Assembly (NCBI RefSeq): GCF_000024085.1
Contig: NC_013166.1
Location: 1,674,001-1,738,000 of the forward strand
DNA length: 64,000 bases
Reading direction: 5' to 3'
Source: Kangiella koreensis DSM 16069
GTDB taxonomy: Bacteria > Pseudomonadota > Gammaproteobacteria > Enterobacterales > Kangiellaceae
The position numbers and the translations under genes were made by a program. The notes below the pieces were generated by a model. That model was not told where the DNA came from, made no database searches, and saw nothing but the letters and a program-made list of their open reading frames with translations. Shown one piece after another: positions 25,632 to 33,146 of this stretch. The number at the start of each line of letters is the position of its first letter. The first letter of the stretch is position 1.

Positions 25632-27365
25632 ATGAACAAGACCTTATATTTGAAAAAAACAGTGTGCACCTTATCTTTTGCCATCGCATTAGCGCTTGGT
25701 GCTTGCAGCAACGAATCGGAAACAGTTGTAACACCAGAGTCCAATGAACAAGTAGCTGAAGTGACTAGCGAAGGCCAAACTCGAGGCTCTGATCAGGATA
25801 TAATTAAAGAAAGTGTCGAGTATAGCCGTTTTGATATTTATGCACCTTTTACGTTAACCAGTGATTTGTCACATTTATCAGCTAACCAAAAGAAAATGAT
25901 CAGCTTGCTGATCGATGCTGGCAAAATTATGGACAACCTGTTCTGGAAACAAGCATACGGTGATAAAGAAGCTCTATTAGCCAAAATTGAAGACCCTAAA
26001 GCCAAACAGTTTGCCATCATTAACTATGGTCCATGGGATCGCTTGGATGGCAACAAACCTTTTATTGAAGGTTATGACGTTAAAAACAAAGGAGCACAGT
26101 TCTACCCTGCCGATATGACTGTTGCTCAGTTCGAAGCTTGGGAGCAGAAAGATAAAGATGGTCTATACTCCCTGGTTCGTCGCGATGAAAATGGTAAATT
26201 AAAGCTCGTTCCTTACTCGGTTGCTTTTAAAGATCAACTTGAAGAAGCCAGTCGTTTGTTAAAAGGTGCTGCATTACTTGCTGAAAATGAAGGCTTTAAG
26301 AAATACCTTGAACTTCGTGCTGATGCTTTATTAACCGACAACTATCAACCTTCGGATTTTGCCTGGATGGATATGAAAACCAATCCTGTAGAAGTTGTCA
26401 TAGGCCCTATTGAAAACTACGAAGATCAGCTGTTTGGCTATAAAACTGCTTTTTCAGCATATGTATTAATCAAAGATTTAGCATGGAGCGAACGCTTGTC
26501 TCGCTTCGCTGCCTTCCTACCAGAGTTGCAGAAAGGACTGCCCGTCGATGAAAAGTACAAACAAGAAATGCCTGGAACTGACAGCGATCTGAATGCTTAT
26601 GATGTGGTTTATTATGCAGGCGATAGCAACGCTGGCTCAAAAACGATTGCAATTAACTTACCCAACGACGAGCAGGTTCAGCTAGCGAAAGGAACCCGTC
26701 GCCTGCAACTCAAAAATGCAATGCAGGCCAAGTTCGATAAAATCCTGGTTCCTATTTCTGAGCAACTTATCACCCCGGAACAGCGCAAGCATATTACTTT
26801 TGATGCATTTTTTGCTAACACCATGTTCCATGAAGTTGCGCATGGCCTTGGCATCAAAAATACTATCGATGGTTCGAATACCGTTCGAGCAGCGCTTAAA
26901 GATACAGCATCAGCCTTAGAAGAAGGCAAAGCGGATATCTTAGGGCTCTACATGGTTAGTAAGCTTTACGAGAAAGGTGAAATTAAAGATGGAGAGCTAA
27001 TGGACAACTACGTCACCTTCCTTGCTGGCATATTCCGCTCGGTTCGCTTTGGCGCTTCCAGCGCTCATGGACGCGCAAACATGGTTCGCTTCAACTTCTT
27101 TAAGGAAGCTGGTGCCTTCAGCCGTGATCCAGAAACAGGGTATTACAGTGTGAACTTTGACAGGATGACAGTAGCAATCGACGCGCTTTCAAATAAAATC
27201 CTAACCATCCAAGGCGATGGTGATTATGAAGGAGCACAAAAACTGTTAGAAGAACAAGGTATTATCGATGATCAGCTTGCAAGCGACTTAAAACTTCTAG
27301 AAGAAAAGCAAATACCAGTCGATGTAACTTTCAATCAGGGAAAGGAAGTATTAGGTATCGACTAA
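25632..27365 (+). CDS. Zinc metallopeptidase-like lipoprotein (M49/DPP III-related)
   Basis: A 577-aa lipoprotein: the signal peptide ends in the lipobox LGAC (Cys about 25). The catalytic helix reads 'MFHEVAHGLGIKNT', a plain HExxH. A downstream 'ALEEGKADILGLYM' supplies the third zinc ligand, as in the EExxAD/EECRAE motif of dipeptidyl peptidase III. Classical DPP III has HELLGH with one extra residue; here the shorter HEVAH occurs, as in the bacterial 'Zn-dependent hydrolase' relatives of M49. It probably trims peptides in the periplasm. It follows the reductase by 37 bases but has its own ribosome binding site, so the link may be only positional. Confidence 0.8.
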   Translation: MNKTLYLKKTVCTLSFAIALALGACSNESETVVTPESNEQVAEVTSEGQTRGSDQDIIKESVEYSRFDIYAPFTLTSDLSHLSANQKKMISLLIDAGKIMDNLFWKQAYGDKEALLAKIEDPKAKQFAIINYGPWDRLDGNKPFIEGYDVKNKGAQFYPADMTVAQFEAWEQKDKDGLYSLVRRDENGKLKLVPYSVAFKDQLEEASRLLKGAALLAENEGFKKYLELRADALLTDNYQPSDFAWMDMKTNPVEVVIGPIENYEDQLFGYKTAFSAYVLIKDLAWSERLSRFAAFLPELQKGLPVDEKYKQEMPGTDSDLNAYDVVYYAGDSNAGSKTIAINLPNDEQVQLAKGTRRLQLKNAMQAKFDKILVPISEQLITPEQRKHITFDAFFANTMFHEVAHGLGIKNTIDGSNTVRAALKDTASALEEGKADILGLYMVSKLYEKGEIKDGELMDNYVTFLAGIFRSVRFGASSAHGRANMVRFNFFKEAGAFSRDPETGYYSVNFDRMTVAIDALSNKILTIQGDGDYEGAQKLLEEQGIIDDQLASDLKLLEEKQIPVDVTFNQGKEVLGID

Positions 27366-27399
27366 AGAACCAACTGTTAACAAATATTCTATATCAAAG

Positions 27400-27424
27400 A
27401 AAAGGCGTCTACGGACGTCTTTTT
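27400..27424 (+). terminator. Terminator after the metallopeptidase gene
   Basis: AAAAGGCGTC pairs with GACGTCTTTT across a four-base loop (TACG), followed by T. It lies 34 bases after the stop codon. Confidence 0.8.
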
Positions 27425-27537
27425 GATATTTACCTTGTCACTTAAGTTCCTAACCTGTGCTAGGACTAAACAATGCTCTCTGCTAAAATGCATCCCATCG
27501 CATTCTTATTTCTCACTAACTAAGCTATAACAACCCT

Positions 27538-27930
27538 ATGGCAACTTACTCACTACTAGTAACCGCTAGCCCCTACTCTTCTCAGGGACAGCTGAGTGCT
27601 ATTCAATTTGCTAAAACTTTGCTTGAGCAAGGTCATGAGCTAATGCGTGTATTTTTCTATGCTGATGGAGTATTAGTAGCCAGTCGCTTACATGCCCCAC
27701 CTGCAGATGAAATTAATTTAACTAAGGCTTGGGCGAAGCTTGCTATAGAAAAGGATATTGAATTGATAGCTTGTGTTACTGCAGCCAACAAGCGTGGCAT
27801 TGTGAACGTTGCTGAAGCAGAGCGAAATGCTTTGACTGGCAACAACCTTGACCCTGCCTTTGAAATTAGCGGTCTTGGCCAACTCACCGAAGCGATGCTT
27901 AACAGCGACCGCTTAGTCACATTTGGATAA
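27538..27930 (+). CDS. tusD: Sulfur relay protein TusD (DsrE family)
   Basis: A 130-aa DsrE/F-fold sulfurtransferase subunit. TusBCD accepts persulfide sulfur from TusA and passes it to TusE for MnmA-dependent 2-thiolation of tRNA wobble uridine. The sequence has the TusD opening 'YSLLVTASPYSSQGQLSAIQ' and the conserved active Cys region 'IELIACVTAANKRGI' (Cys about 79). It is first in the order tusD-tusC-tusB-tusE, with 3-10 base gaps, a single operon. Confidence 0.93.
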   Translation: MATYSLLVTASPYSSQGQLSAIQFAKTLLEQGHELMRVFFYADGVLVASRLHAPPADEINLTKAWAKLAIEKDIELIACVTAANKRGIVNVAEAERNALTGNNLDPAFEISGLGQLTEAMLNSDRLVTFG

Positions 27931-27933
27931 ATC

Positions 27934-28302
27934 ATGATGAACAAATCCATTTGCATAGTATTTAACAAGGCACCCTACGGCTCGCAAGCAGGCCGTGAAT
28001 TATTAGACATTGCTTTGATGGCGGCAGCTTTTGATATGCCAATAACAGCACTATTCGTTGAGCAAGGTGTCTATCAATTATTAAAGGGACAAGAACCGGA
28101 TATTCTTAATATCAAGAACCATTCTGCAACATTTAAGGCGCTGCCTCTTTATGGCATTGAAGATATTTTGGTAGAAGAAGATGCACTACAAAAGTTTAAT
28201 TTAAATGTGCAGGAACTAGTAGAGATTGACGAGTTAAAAACGATTAGTTCCAGCCATGCACAAATCCTTCTCGCGAACAGCGATTTTGTTTTAACGCTTT
28301 AA
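27934..28302 (+). CDS. tusC: Sulfur relay protein TusC (DsrF family)
   Basis: A 122-aa subunit of the TusBCD hexamer with the typical 'FNKAPYGSQAGRELLDIALM' N-terminal motif and 'ALFVEQGVYQLLKGQ' segment. It lies three bases after tusD. Like many TusC proteins it lacks the catalytic Cys and is structural. The second Met (27937) could also be the start. Confidence 0.92.
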   Translation: MMNKSICIVFNKAPYGSQAGRELLDIALMAAAFDMPITALFVEQGVYQLLKGQEPDILNIKNHSATFKALPLYGIEDILVEEDALQKFNLNVQELVEIDELKTISSSHAQILLANSDFVLTL

Positions 28303-28312
28303 AGGTTTGCTC

Positions 28313-28588
28313 ATGAAAAGTTTGTATATCATTAACCAACCACAAAAGCTCAATCAGGCATTACCTTTTATCAGCGAGCATGATGGTATTTTGCTGATTG
28401 AGGATGCTGTTGTAGTGGCAACCTATAACAGCGTTCAAGTTAACCATCAGACTCTTTATGTGTTAGTTGAAGATTTAATTGCTCGTGGTTTAAAGGATAA
28501 GGCTGGAGCAGAACAATGGACTTTAGTTGATTACCCACAGTTCGTGGAACTAACACTGCAATACGACAAGTCTGTTTCTTGGCTATAG
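28313..28588 (+). CDS. tusB: Sulfur relay protein TusB (DsrH family)
   Basis: A 91-aa small subunit of TusBCD: 'LYIINQPQKL', 'GILLIEDAVVVATYN' and 'VYLVEDLIARGL'-like 'LYVLVEDLIARGL' match DsrH. The ATG at 28313 is preferred over an in-frame TTG at 28307, giving a normal N-terminus (MKSLYIINQ) and a suitable distance to the upstream AAAGG. It lies between tusC and tusE. Confidence 0.9.
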   Translation: MKSLYIINQPQKLNQALPFISEHDGILLIEDAVVVATYNSVQVNHQTLYVLVEDLIARGLKDKAGAEQWTLVDYPQFVELTLQYDKSVSWL

Positions 28589-28597
28589 GGAGTATGC

Positions 28598-28924
28598 ATG
28601 AACGATTTACTGGCAGGCTTACCTCGCGACAAACAAGGCTATTTAACCGACTCAAGCTTTTGGAATGAGGATGTTGCTAACGCCATAGCTAGCGAAGAAG
28701 CTATTGAATTAACCGAAGACCATTGGCAGGTTGTCTGGTATGTGCGTAAATTTTATGAAGAGTTTAATACCAGTCCCTCCATTCGCCCTTTAGTTAAGTA
28801 TCTGGCCAAAGAGTGGTCACCCGAAAAAGGCACCAGTATCTACTTGCATCTGCTTTTTCCTGAGGGCCCGGCCAAGCAAGCAACAAAAATTGCTGGGTTA
28901 CCGAAACCAGCACGCTGCGTCTAA
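28598..28924 (+). CDS. tusE: Sulfur carrier TusE (DsrC/TusE family)
   Basis: A 108-aa protein that receives persulfide from TusBCD and delivers it to MnmA. It carries the 'DKQGYLTDSSFWNEDVANAI' opening, 'LTEDHWQVVWYVRKFYEEF' and the C-terminal 'GLPKPARCV' tail with the essential penultimate Cys107. Only one Cys is present in the tail, fitting TusE (sulfur carrier) rather than DsrC proper, which has a second upstream Cys. It is the last gene of the tus operon. Confidence 0.94.
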   Translation: MNDLLAGLPRDKQGYLTDSSFWNEDVANAIASEEAIELTEDHWQVVWYVRKFYEEFNTSPSIRPLVKYLAKEWSPEKGTSIYLHLLFPEGPAKQATKIAGLPKPARCV

Positions 28925-29138
28925 CTTCAATAGATCAAGCAATCCAGCTGATTTTTATGCTGAATTACAACTTTTACAGAAATATATAAGGTGTTACAAA
29001 TTACACATTAAGCTTGCGTTAAGTTTAATTGTTTAGGATAGCAAGCAAGAGTAAAATGGCGACATTCAATGAATGGCAAATTGTGACGTAAATTGCGTCT
29101 AAGAATAACAACCCGACATTAATGGTTAAGGTGAACCT

Positions 29139-29795
29139 ATGAAACGCATTGTTAATCAAGTACTTGCAGTGATAGTAATATTTGGATTGAGTTTTGCAGC
29201 TAGCGCAAAAGTTGATCCAAAAGTCCACTTAGAGCAAGTAACACAACAAATCAGTGCTGAGATTCTTGAAAATAAGGATAAAATCAAGGCTGATGCAGAA
29301 TACGCAAAAGGTCTTATTGAGACCTATTTATTACCTGAGGTAGATACAGAGTATATGGCGAAGCGTATCTTAGGTCGGGAATACTGGACAGAATCGACTG
29401 AAGCACAACGTCAAACCTTCATTGAGCAGTTTATCAGCTTATTATTAAACAGCTATGCTAAAGGCTTAGCCAATTATGATGGTCAGCCAATTACTTATGA
29501 AGACACTCAATATTCAACCAGTGGTAACACTGCCAATGTACGCTCAGTCATCATCCCTCAAGAAGGCGAACCAATCCTGATTGATTATCGCTTAAAACTT
29601 GGTGCTGATGATAAATGGTTGGTGACTGACGTTATTATCGAAGGTGTCAGCATGGCTAAAAGTTATGCCACTCAATATCGTGAAAGAATTGCACAAATTG
29701 GTATTGAAGCAACTTTGCAGGAACTTGCTGAAGAGAACAAAAAAGCTAAAAATGCCAGCGAAATCAGTGACGAGAATCCAAACGAAAAAACATAA
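29139..29795 (+). CDS. mlaC: MlaC/Ttg2D family phospholipid-binding periplasmic protein
   Basis: A 218-aa exported protein with a signal peptide (about 1-23, ending ASA-KVD). It shows the MlaC pattern: 'LLPEVDTEYMAKRILGREYW', 'FIEQFISLLLNSYAKGLANY' and 'DYRLKLGADDKWLVTDVIIEGVSMAKSYATQY'. MlaC ferries phospholipids between outer and inner membranes. The other mla genes are not adjacent, and it has its own terminator, so it is an orphan copy here. The Lys/Glu/Asn-rich tail (about 195-218) is likely disordered. The symbol refers to the family. Confidence 0.85.
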   Translation: MKRIVNQVLAVIVIFGLSFAASAKVDPKVHLEQVTQQISAEILENKDKIKADAEYAKGLIETYLLPEVDTEYMAKRILGREYWTESTEAQRQTFIEQFISLLLNSYAKGLANYDGQPITYEDTQYSTSGNTANVRSVIIPQEGEPILIDYRLKLGADDKWLVTDVIIEGVSMAKSYATQYRERIAQIGIEATLQELAEENKKAKNASEISDENPNEKT

Positions 29796-29807
29796 TCAAC
29801 TCTCATA

Positions 29808-29837
29808 AAAAAGGCCAGCCTCCAAGCTGGCCTTTTT
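29808..29837. terminator. Terminator between convergent mlaC and peroxiredoxin genes
   Basis: AAAAAAGGCCAGC and GCTGGCCTTTTTT form a long perfect stem around a CTCCAA-type loop. A and T runs on both sides suit both converging genes. Confidence 0.92.
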
Positions 29838-29850
29838 TGTAATAAGCAAA

Positions 29851-30324
29851 CTAGAGTTTGCTTAGAATGTTTTCCGCAGAACTTTTTTCAAAGCCTTTCT
29901 CATCAACTTCCAGCGCTTTTACTACACCATCGTCAACAATCATGGCAAAACGTTTACTGCGTACGCCCATACCGAAACCTGTAGCATCCATCTCGATACC
30001 CATTGCTTCCGTAAAATCAGCGTTTCCGTCCGCGAGCATCATGATCTCATCAGCATTTTGCGCCTTGCCCCAGGCATCCATCACAAACACGTCGTTAACA
30101 GACATACATGCAATAGTATCAACGCCTTTAGACTTGATATCATCTGCTTGCACCACGAAACCAGGCAAGTGTGCTGCACTACAGGTCGGCGTGAAAGCAC
30201 CTGGCACTGCAAATAAAACCACCTTCTTGCCTGAGAAAATATCGTCCGTTGAGATATCCTGCGGGCCATCTTTGCCCATCACTTTCAGGGTTACATTGGG
30301 TAACGCGTCACCTATTCCAATCAT
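29851..30324 (-). CDS. Peroxiredoxin, Prx5/glutathione-type
   Basis: A 157-aa atypical peroxiredoxin that reduces peroxides. The peroxidatic Cys lies in 'FAVPGAFTPTCSAAHLPGF' (Cys about 48), with the conserved Thr and, later, an Arg ('GVRSKRFAM'). 'GIGDALPNVTLK' is the usual opening. No second resolving Cys in the Prx5 position is obvious: the other Cys is in 'TIACMSVND' (about residue 73), so reduction may use glutathione/glutaredoxin. It stands alone, convergent with mlaC. Confidence 0.92.
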   Translation of the reverse strand: MIGIGDALPNVTLKVMGKDGPQDISTDDIFSGKKVVLFAVPGAFTPTCSAAHLPGFVVQADDIKSKGVDTIACMSVNDVFVMDAWGKAQNADEIMMLADGNADFTEAMGIEMDATGFGMGVRSKRFAMIVDDGVVKALEVDEKGFEKSSAENILSKL

Positions 30325-30428
30325 AGTTTTCCTCTATATTTCTCTGTTATTTGAACTATTATCTTAACGCTATATTTATTTATAGGGCAAAGTTTATTAG
30401 AGTACCTGTACACCACAGGAGAAAATTC

Positions 30429-32171
30429 ATGAAACTATCATTCAGAAACCTCGCTCTGTTCACATTATCATTAGGCTTATCAGCCACAATGCTTACAACA
30501 TGCCTGCAAGCTGCCGACAGAGTTACTGGTAAAGAATTTGCTACACGCTCCGAAGTCATTGCACAAAATGGCATGGCGGCGACCAGTCATCCGCTAGCAA
30601 CCCAAATTGCTCTGGATGTCATGAAGAAAGGTGGCAATGCAATTGATGCAGCCATCGCAGCCAACGCCGCTCTTGGCTTAATGGAGCCCACTGGTAACGG
30701 TATTGGTGGCGACCTATACGCCATTGTCTGGAGCGCAAAAGACAAGAAACTACATGGTCTTAATGCTTCTGGACGCTCTCCTCTTGGCTTGTCTTATAAC
30801 GAGCTAAAAACCGAACTCGATAAATTAAATCGCCAGGATCTTCCACCCTACGGCATGTTGCCTATATCAGTACCCGGCACAGTTGATGGTTGGTTTGAGC
30901 TACACGGTAAATTCGGCAAATTACCAATGAAGCAAGTTTTGGCTCCAGCCATCAGCTATGCTGAGAATGGCTTCCCAGTTACTGAACTGATTGCTTATTA
31001 CTGGGACCTGAGCGTGCCCCGCCTAAGCCCACAGCCTGGTGCTTTCGCTGAAACTTTCACTATCGAAGGCAAAGCACCGCGCAAAGGCCAAATCTTCAAG
31101 AATCCGGATCTGGCGAATACTTACCGCACTCTTGCTGCAAAAGGTCGTGATGCTTTCTACAAAGGTGAAATCGCGCGCAAGATCGATACTTTCATGAAGG
31201 AAAATGGTGGCTACCTGCGATATGAAGATTTTGCAAAACACACTTCAGACTGGGTTGAGCCACTAGGCGTTGACTATAAGGGGTACACTTTGTGGGAACT
31301 GCCGCCAAATGGCCAAGGCATTGCTGCATTGCAAATGCTGCAAATTCTCAAAAACTTCGACCTAAAAGCCATGGGCTTTAACACCACCGAGTCTTTACAC
31401 ACGCTTGTTGAAGCTAAGAAACTGGCTTTCGAAGATCGAGCTAAATTCTATGTAGATACGGACTTTAGTAAACAGCCCATTGATGAACTGATTTCAGAAA
31501 AATACGGCAAACAACGCGCCAAACTGATTGGTGATCGTGCAGCACGCACGGTACAAGCAGGTAACCCAGGGCTAGAAGAAGGCGATACCATTTATTTAAC
31601 AACCGCCGATAAAGACGGCAACATGGTGTCTCTAATTCAAAGTAACTATCGCGGCATGGGCTCCGGCGTGGTCACACCAGGCCTTGGCTTTGTATTCCAG
31701 GATCGCGGCCAATTATTCTCCATGGATCCAGAACATGCCAATGTCTATGAACCTGGCAAGCGTCCTTTCCACACCATTATTCCAGCCTTTATCACCAAAA
31801 ACGGAAAGCCATTCATGAGCTATGGCGTTATGGGCGGCGCTATGCAGCCACAAGGCCATGTCCAGATCCTAATAAACATGGTGGATTATGGCATGAGCCT
31901 GCAAGAAGCTGGTGATGCCACACGTTGGCAACACTTAGGCTCAACAGAGCCAACTGAAAGCCAGGCAGCCTATCTGAAAAATGGTGGCTACATTGAGTTT
32001 GAATCAGGTGTACCACAAGAAGTATTACGCGACCTGCAACAACGTGGACATGATGTTCGCTTCGGTAATGGTGGCTTTGGTGGTTACCAGGCCATTATGT
32101 GGGATGAGGAAGAAGGTGTTTATTATGGCGCTTCAGAGTCTCGCAAGGATGGTCACGCGGCTGGATATTAA
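30429..32171 (+). CDS. ggt: Gamma-glutamyltransferase, periplasmic
   Basis: A 580-aa Ntn-hydrolase that cleaves gamma-glutamyl bonds (e.g. glutathione). It is made as a proenzyme that self-cleaves before a catalytic Thr. The start at the ATG at 30429 is chosen because it has GGAGAA upstream and begins a clear signal peptide (MKLSFRNLALFTLSLGLSAT); the 26-codon upstream extension is not convincing. The large subunit has 'GNAIDAAIAANAALGLMEP' and 'GIGGDLYAIV'. The processing site is in 'LEEGDTIYLTTADKDGNMVS', where the Thr after Gly-Asp aligns with E. coli Thr391. The small subunit includes 'MGSGVVTPGLGFVFQDRG' and 'YGVMGGAMQPQGHVQ'. Confidence 0.92.
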   Translation: MKLSFRNLALFTLSLGLSATMLTTCLQAADRVTGKEFATRSEVIAQNGMAATSHPLATQIALDVMKKGGNAIDAAIAANAALGLMEPTGNGIGGDLYAIVWSAKDKKLHGLNASGRSPLGLSYNELKTELDKLNRQDLPPYGMLPISVPGTVDGWFELHGKFGKLPMKQVLAPAISYAENGFPVTELIAYYWDLSVPRLSPQPGAFAETFTIEGKAPRKGQIFKNPDLANTYRTLAAKGRDAFYKGEIARKIDTFMKENGGYLRYEDFAKHTSDWVEPLGVDYKGYTLWELPPNGQGIAALQMLQILKNFDLKAMGFNTTESLHTLVEAKKLAFEDRAKFYVDTDFSKQPIDELISEKYGKQRAKLIGDRAARTVQAGNPGLEEGDTIYLTTADKDGNMVSLIQSNYRGMGSGVVTPGLGFVFQDRGQLFSMDPEHANVYEPGKRPFHTIIPAFITKNGKPFMSYGVMGGAMQPQGHVQILINMVDYGMSLQEAGDATRWQHLGSTEPTESQAAYLKNGGYIEFESGVPQEVLRDLQQRGHDVRFGNGGFGGYQAIMWDEEEGVYYGASESRKDGHAAGY

Positions 32172-32191
32172 AGTGTTTCAGTAAGAGCTAA

Positions 32192-32236
32192 CAAAAGCTC
32201 TGCCAGATTGCTTGTAACAGTCTGGCAGAGCTTTTT
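32192..32236. terminator. Long terminator between ggt and the PspC gene
   Basis: AAAGCTCTGCCAGA pairs perfectly with TCTGGCAGAGCTTT around a 14-base loop. A T run follows on the plus strand, and the matching A run on the other side could end the minus-strand gene. Confidence 0.88.
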
Positions 32237-32255
32237 CTATATCATCTATCACTAA

Positions 32256-32435
32256 CTACTCTTCAGGCAATACAATCCATAAAATCAAATAGACCAAGAC
32301 GCCCGCAAAGGCGGTGAAAATACTTAGTAATACATAGACTAGACGTGTCGGATTAGGCTTCCAGCCCAACCACTTGGCTAAACCACCACAGACACCCGCT
32401 ATCATACGATCTTTGCTACGCTTTAGTTGTGCCAT
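32256..32435 (-). CDS. PspC-domain small membrane protein, 59 aa
   Basis: A short gene with ATG at 32435 and GGGGAAA upstream. The protein starts 'MAQLKRSKDRMIAGVCGGLA', the exact PspC domain opening (basic N-terminus, then AGVCGGLA), followed by 'KWLGWKPNPTRLVYVLLSI' and a hydrophobic segment ending 'LILWIVLPEE', the usual PspC end. PspC proteins take part in phage-shock membrane stress signalling or are stand-alone small membrane proteins. No pspA/B genes are adjacent. Confidence 0.9.
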   Translation of the reverse strand: MAQLKRSKDRMIAGVCGGLAKWLGWKPNPTRLVYVLLSIFTAFAGVLVYLILWIVLPEE

Positions 32436-32900
32436 ACATTTCCCCTTTCCTTATTAACTTTTAAGATTAGCATAGCAACAGCTTAGCTGTTGACCAACCA
32501 GCAGTTTGTAAATCTTTGTGATAGTTCAAGAAGTTAACAACATAAAAGACGAGCCGCTACAGACTGCTCAGTCATACAGTCATATAGCGGCTCTGGGGTA
32601 GAACCTTACGTAACAAGTTAAGAAAGGTCTTCTGTAAGCTTTCCTTCAGCTAAATTCTAATTGCTTGCCGTGGTAGATAAGCGGTAAGTGAATTTGAGTT
32701 GGTTTAAGCGAGAATTTAAACCACTTACCGCACATTATTCCCAACCGTTAAATTTGTTAACAGTTACAATCTACCGCTCAATAACTTCAGAATATCCATT
32801 ATAGTTAAAAAGCTAAGACTACAATCAGTAGTGGAAAGCGAACGAATGGCATTCTAGAGCAAATTCTAAGATTTATCTAGATACAGCATTGCAATTAAAT
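32436..32900. other. Non-coding stretch with two large inverted repeats
   Basis: No supported reading frame. It contains GAGCCGCTA (32551-32559) facing TAGCGGCTC (32585-32593), and GCGGTAAGTG (32681-32690) facing CACTTACCGC (32722-32731) with an inner GGTTTAA/TTAAACC stem (32701-32707, 32716-32722). These perfect arms suggest structured RNA, either a small RNA or UTR elements, rather than chance, but no promoter/terminator frame was clear. Confidence 0.45.
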
Positions 32901-32915
32901 CCTGACTTATAACTA

Positions 32916-32943
32916 TTGGGCATAAATACACAGTGGCTATAAT
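32916..32943 (+). promoter_or_regulatory. Candidate promoter of the pheL-pheA operon
   Basis: TTGGGC (32916-32921), 16-bp spacer, perfect TATAAT (32938-32943), about 43 bases before the leader peptide start. A second possible promoter, TTGACA (32951-32956) with 17 bp to TAGGAT, would start transcription at the leader ATG and is less likely. Confidence 0.6.
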
Positions 32944-32985
32944 AATTCAGTTGACAGGATGGCAGCTGCTTCATAGGATTGAAGC

Positions 32986-33063
32986 ATGAACATACACACC
33001 CAACAGTTTTACTTTTATTTCTTTACTCTGAAATTTTCGGAGGAGCCTTGTTCGCGTAACTAA
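32986..33063 (+). CDS. pheL: Phenylalanine operon leader peptide, 25 aa
   Basis: A short frame with AGGAT upstream of the ATG. The peptide begins MNIHTQQ and then has the control run FYFYFF, with another Phe soon after (TLKF): seven aromatic codons in ten. It ends at the TAA at 33061. A terminator hairpin and the pheA gene follow. The whole matches phenylalanine attenuators: low charged tRNA-Phe stalls the ribosome in the Phe/Tyr run and prevents termination. The sequence differs from the E. coli PheL peptide, as leaders usually do. Confidence 0.88.
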   Translation: MNIHTQQFYFYFFTLKFSEEPCSRN

Positions 33064-33116
33064 AAGTAAAACACATAGAACAGCTGAAAAACCTCCCTCT
33101 TGGGAGGTTTTTTTTT
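33006..33116 (+). promoter_or_regulatory. Phe attenuator: alternative hairpins and terminator
   Basis: The terminator stem AAAAACCTCCC (33087-33097)/GGGAGGTTTTT (33102-33112) is followed by a T run. An upstream 12-bp perfect pair, GTTTTACTTTTA (33006-33017) inside the Phe/Tyr codons with TAAAAGTAAAAC (33061-33072), would form when the leader is free. GGAGG (33039-33043) can pair with CCTCC (33092-33096) and so block the terminator when the ribosome stalls early. Confidence 0.85.
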
Positions 33117-33146
33117 GCCCACAACAATGTAAAAAGAGCATGAGAT

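Noticed and set aside
30351..30428. N-terminal extension of the gamma-glutamyltransferase
   Set aside because: It would bury the signal peptide after 26 residues; the ATG at 30429 has its own good ribosome binding site.
32951..32979. TTGACA-17-TAGGAT promoter right before pheL
   Set aside because: It would start transcription at the leader ATG and leave no ribosome binding site; the TTGGGC/TATAAT pair upstream fits an attenuator better.
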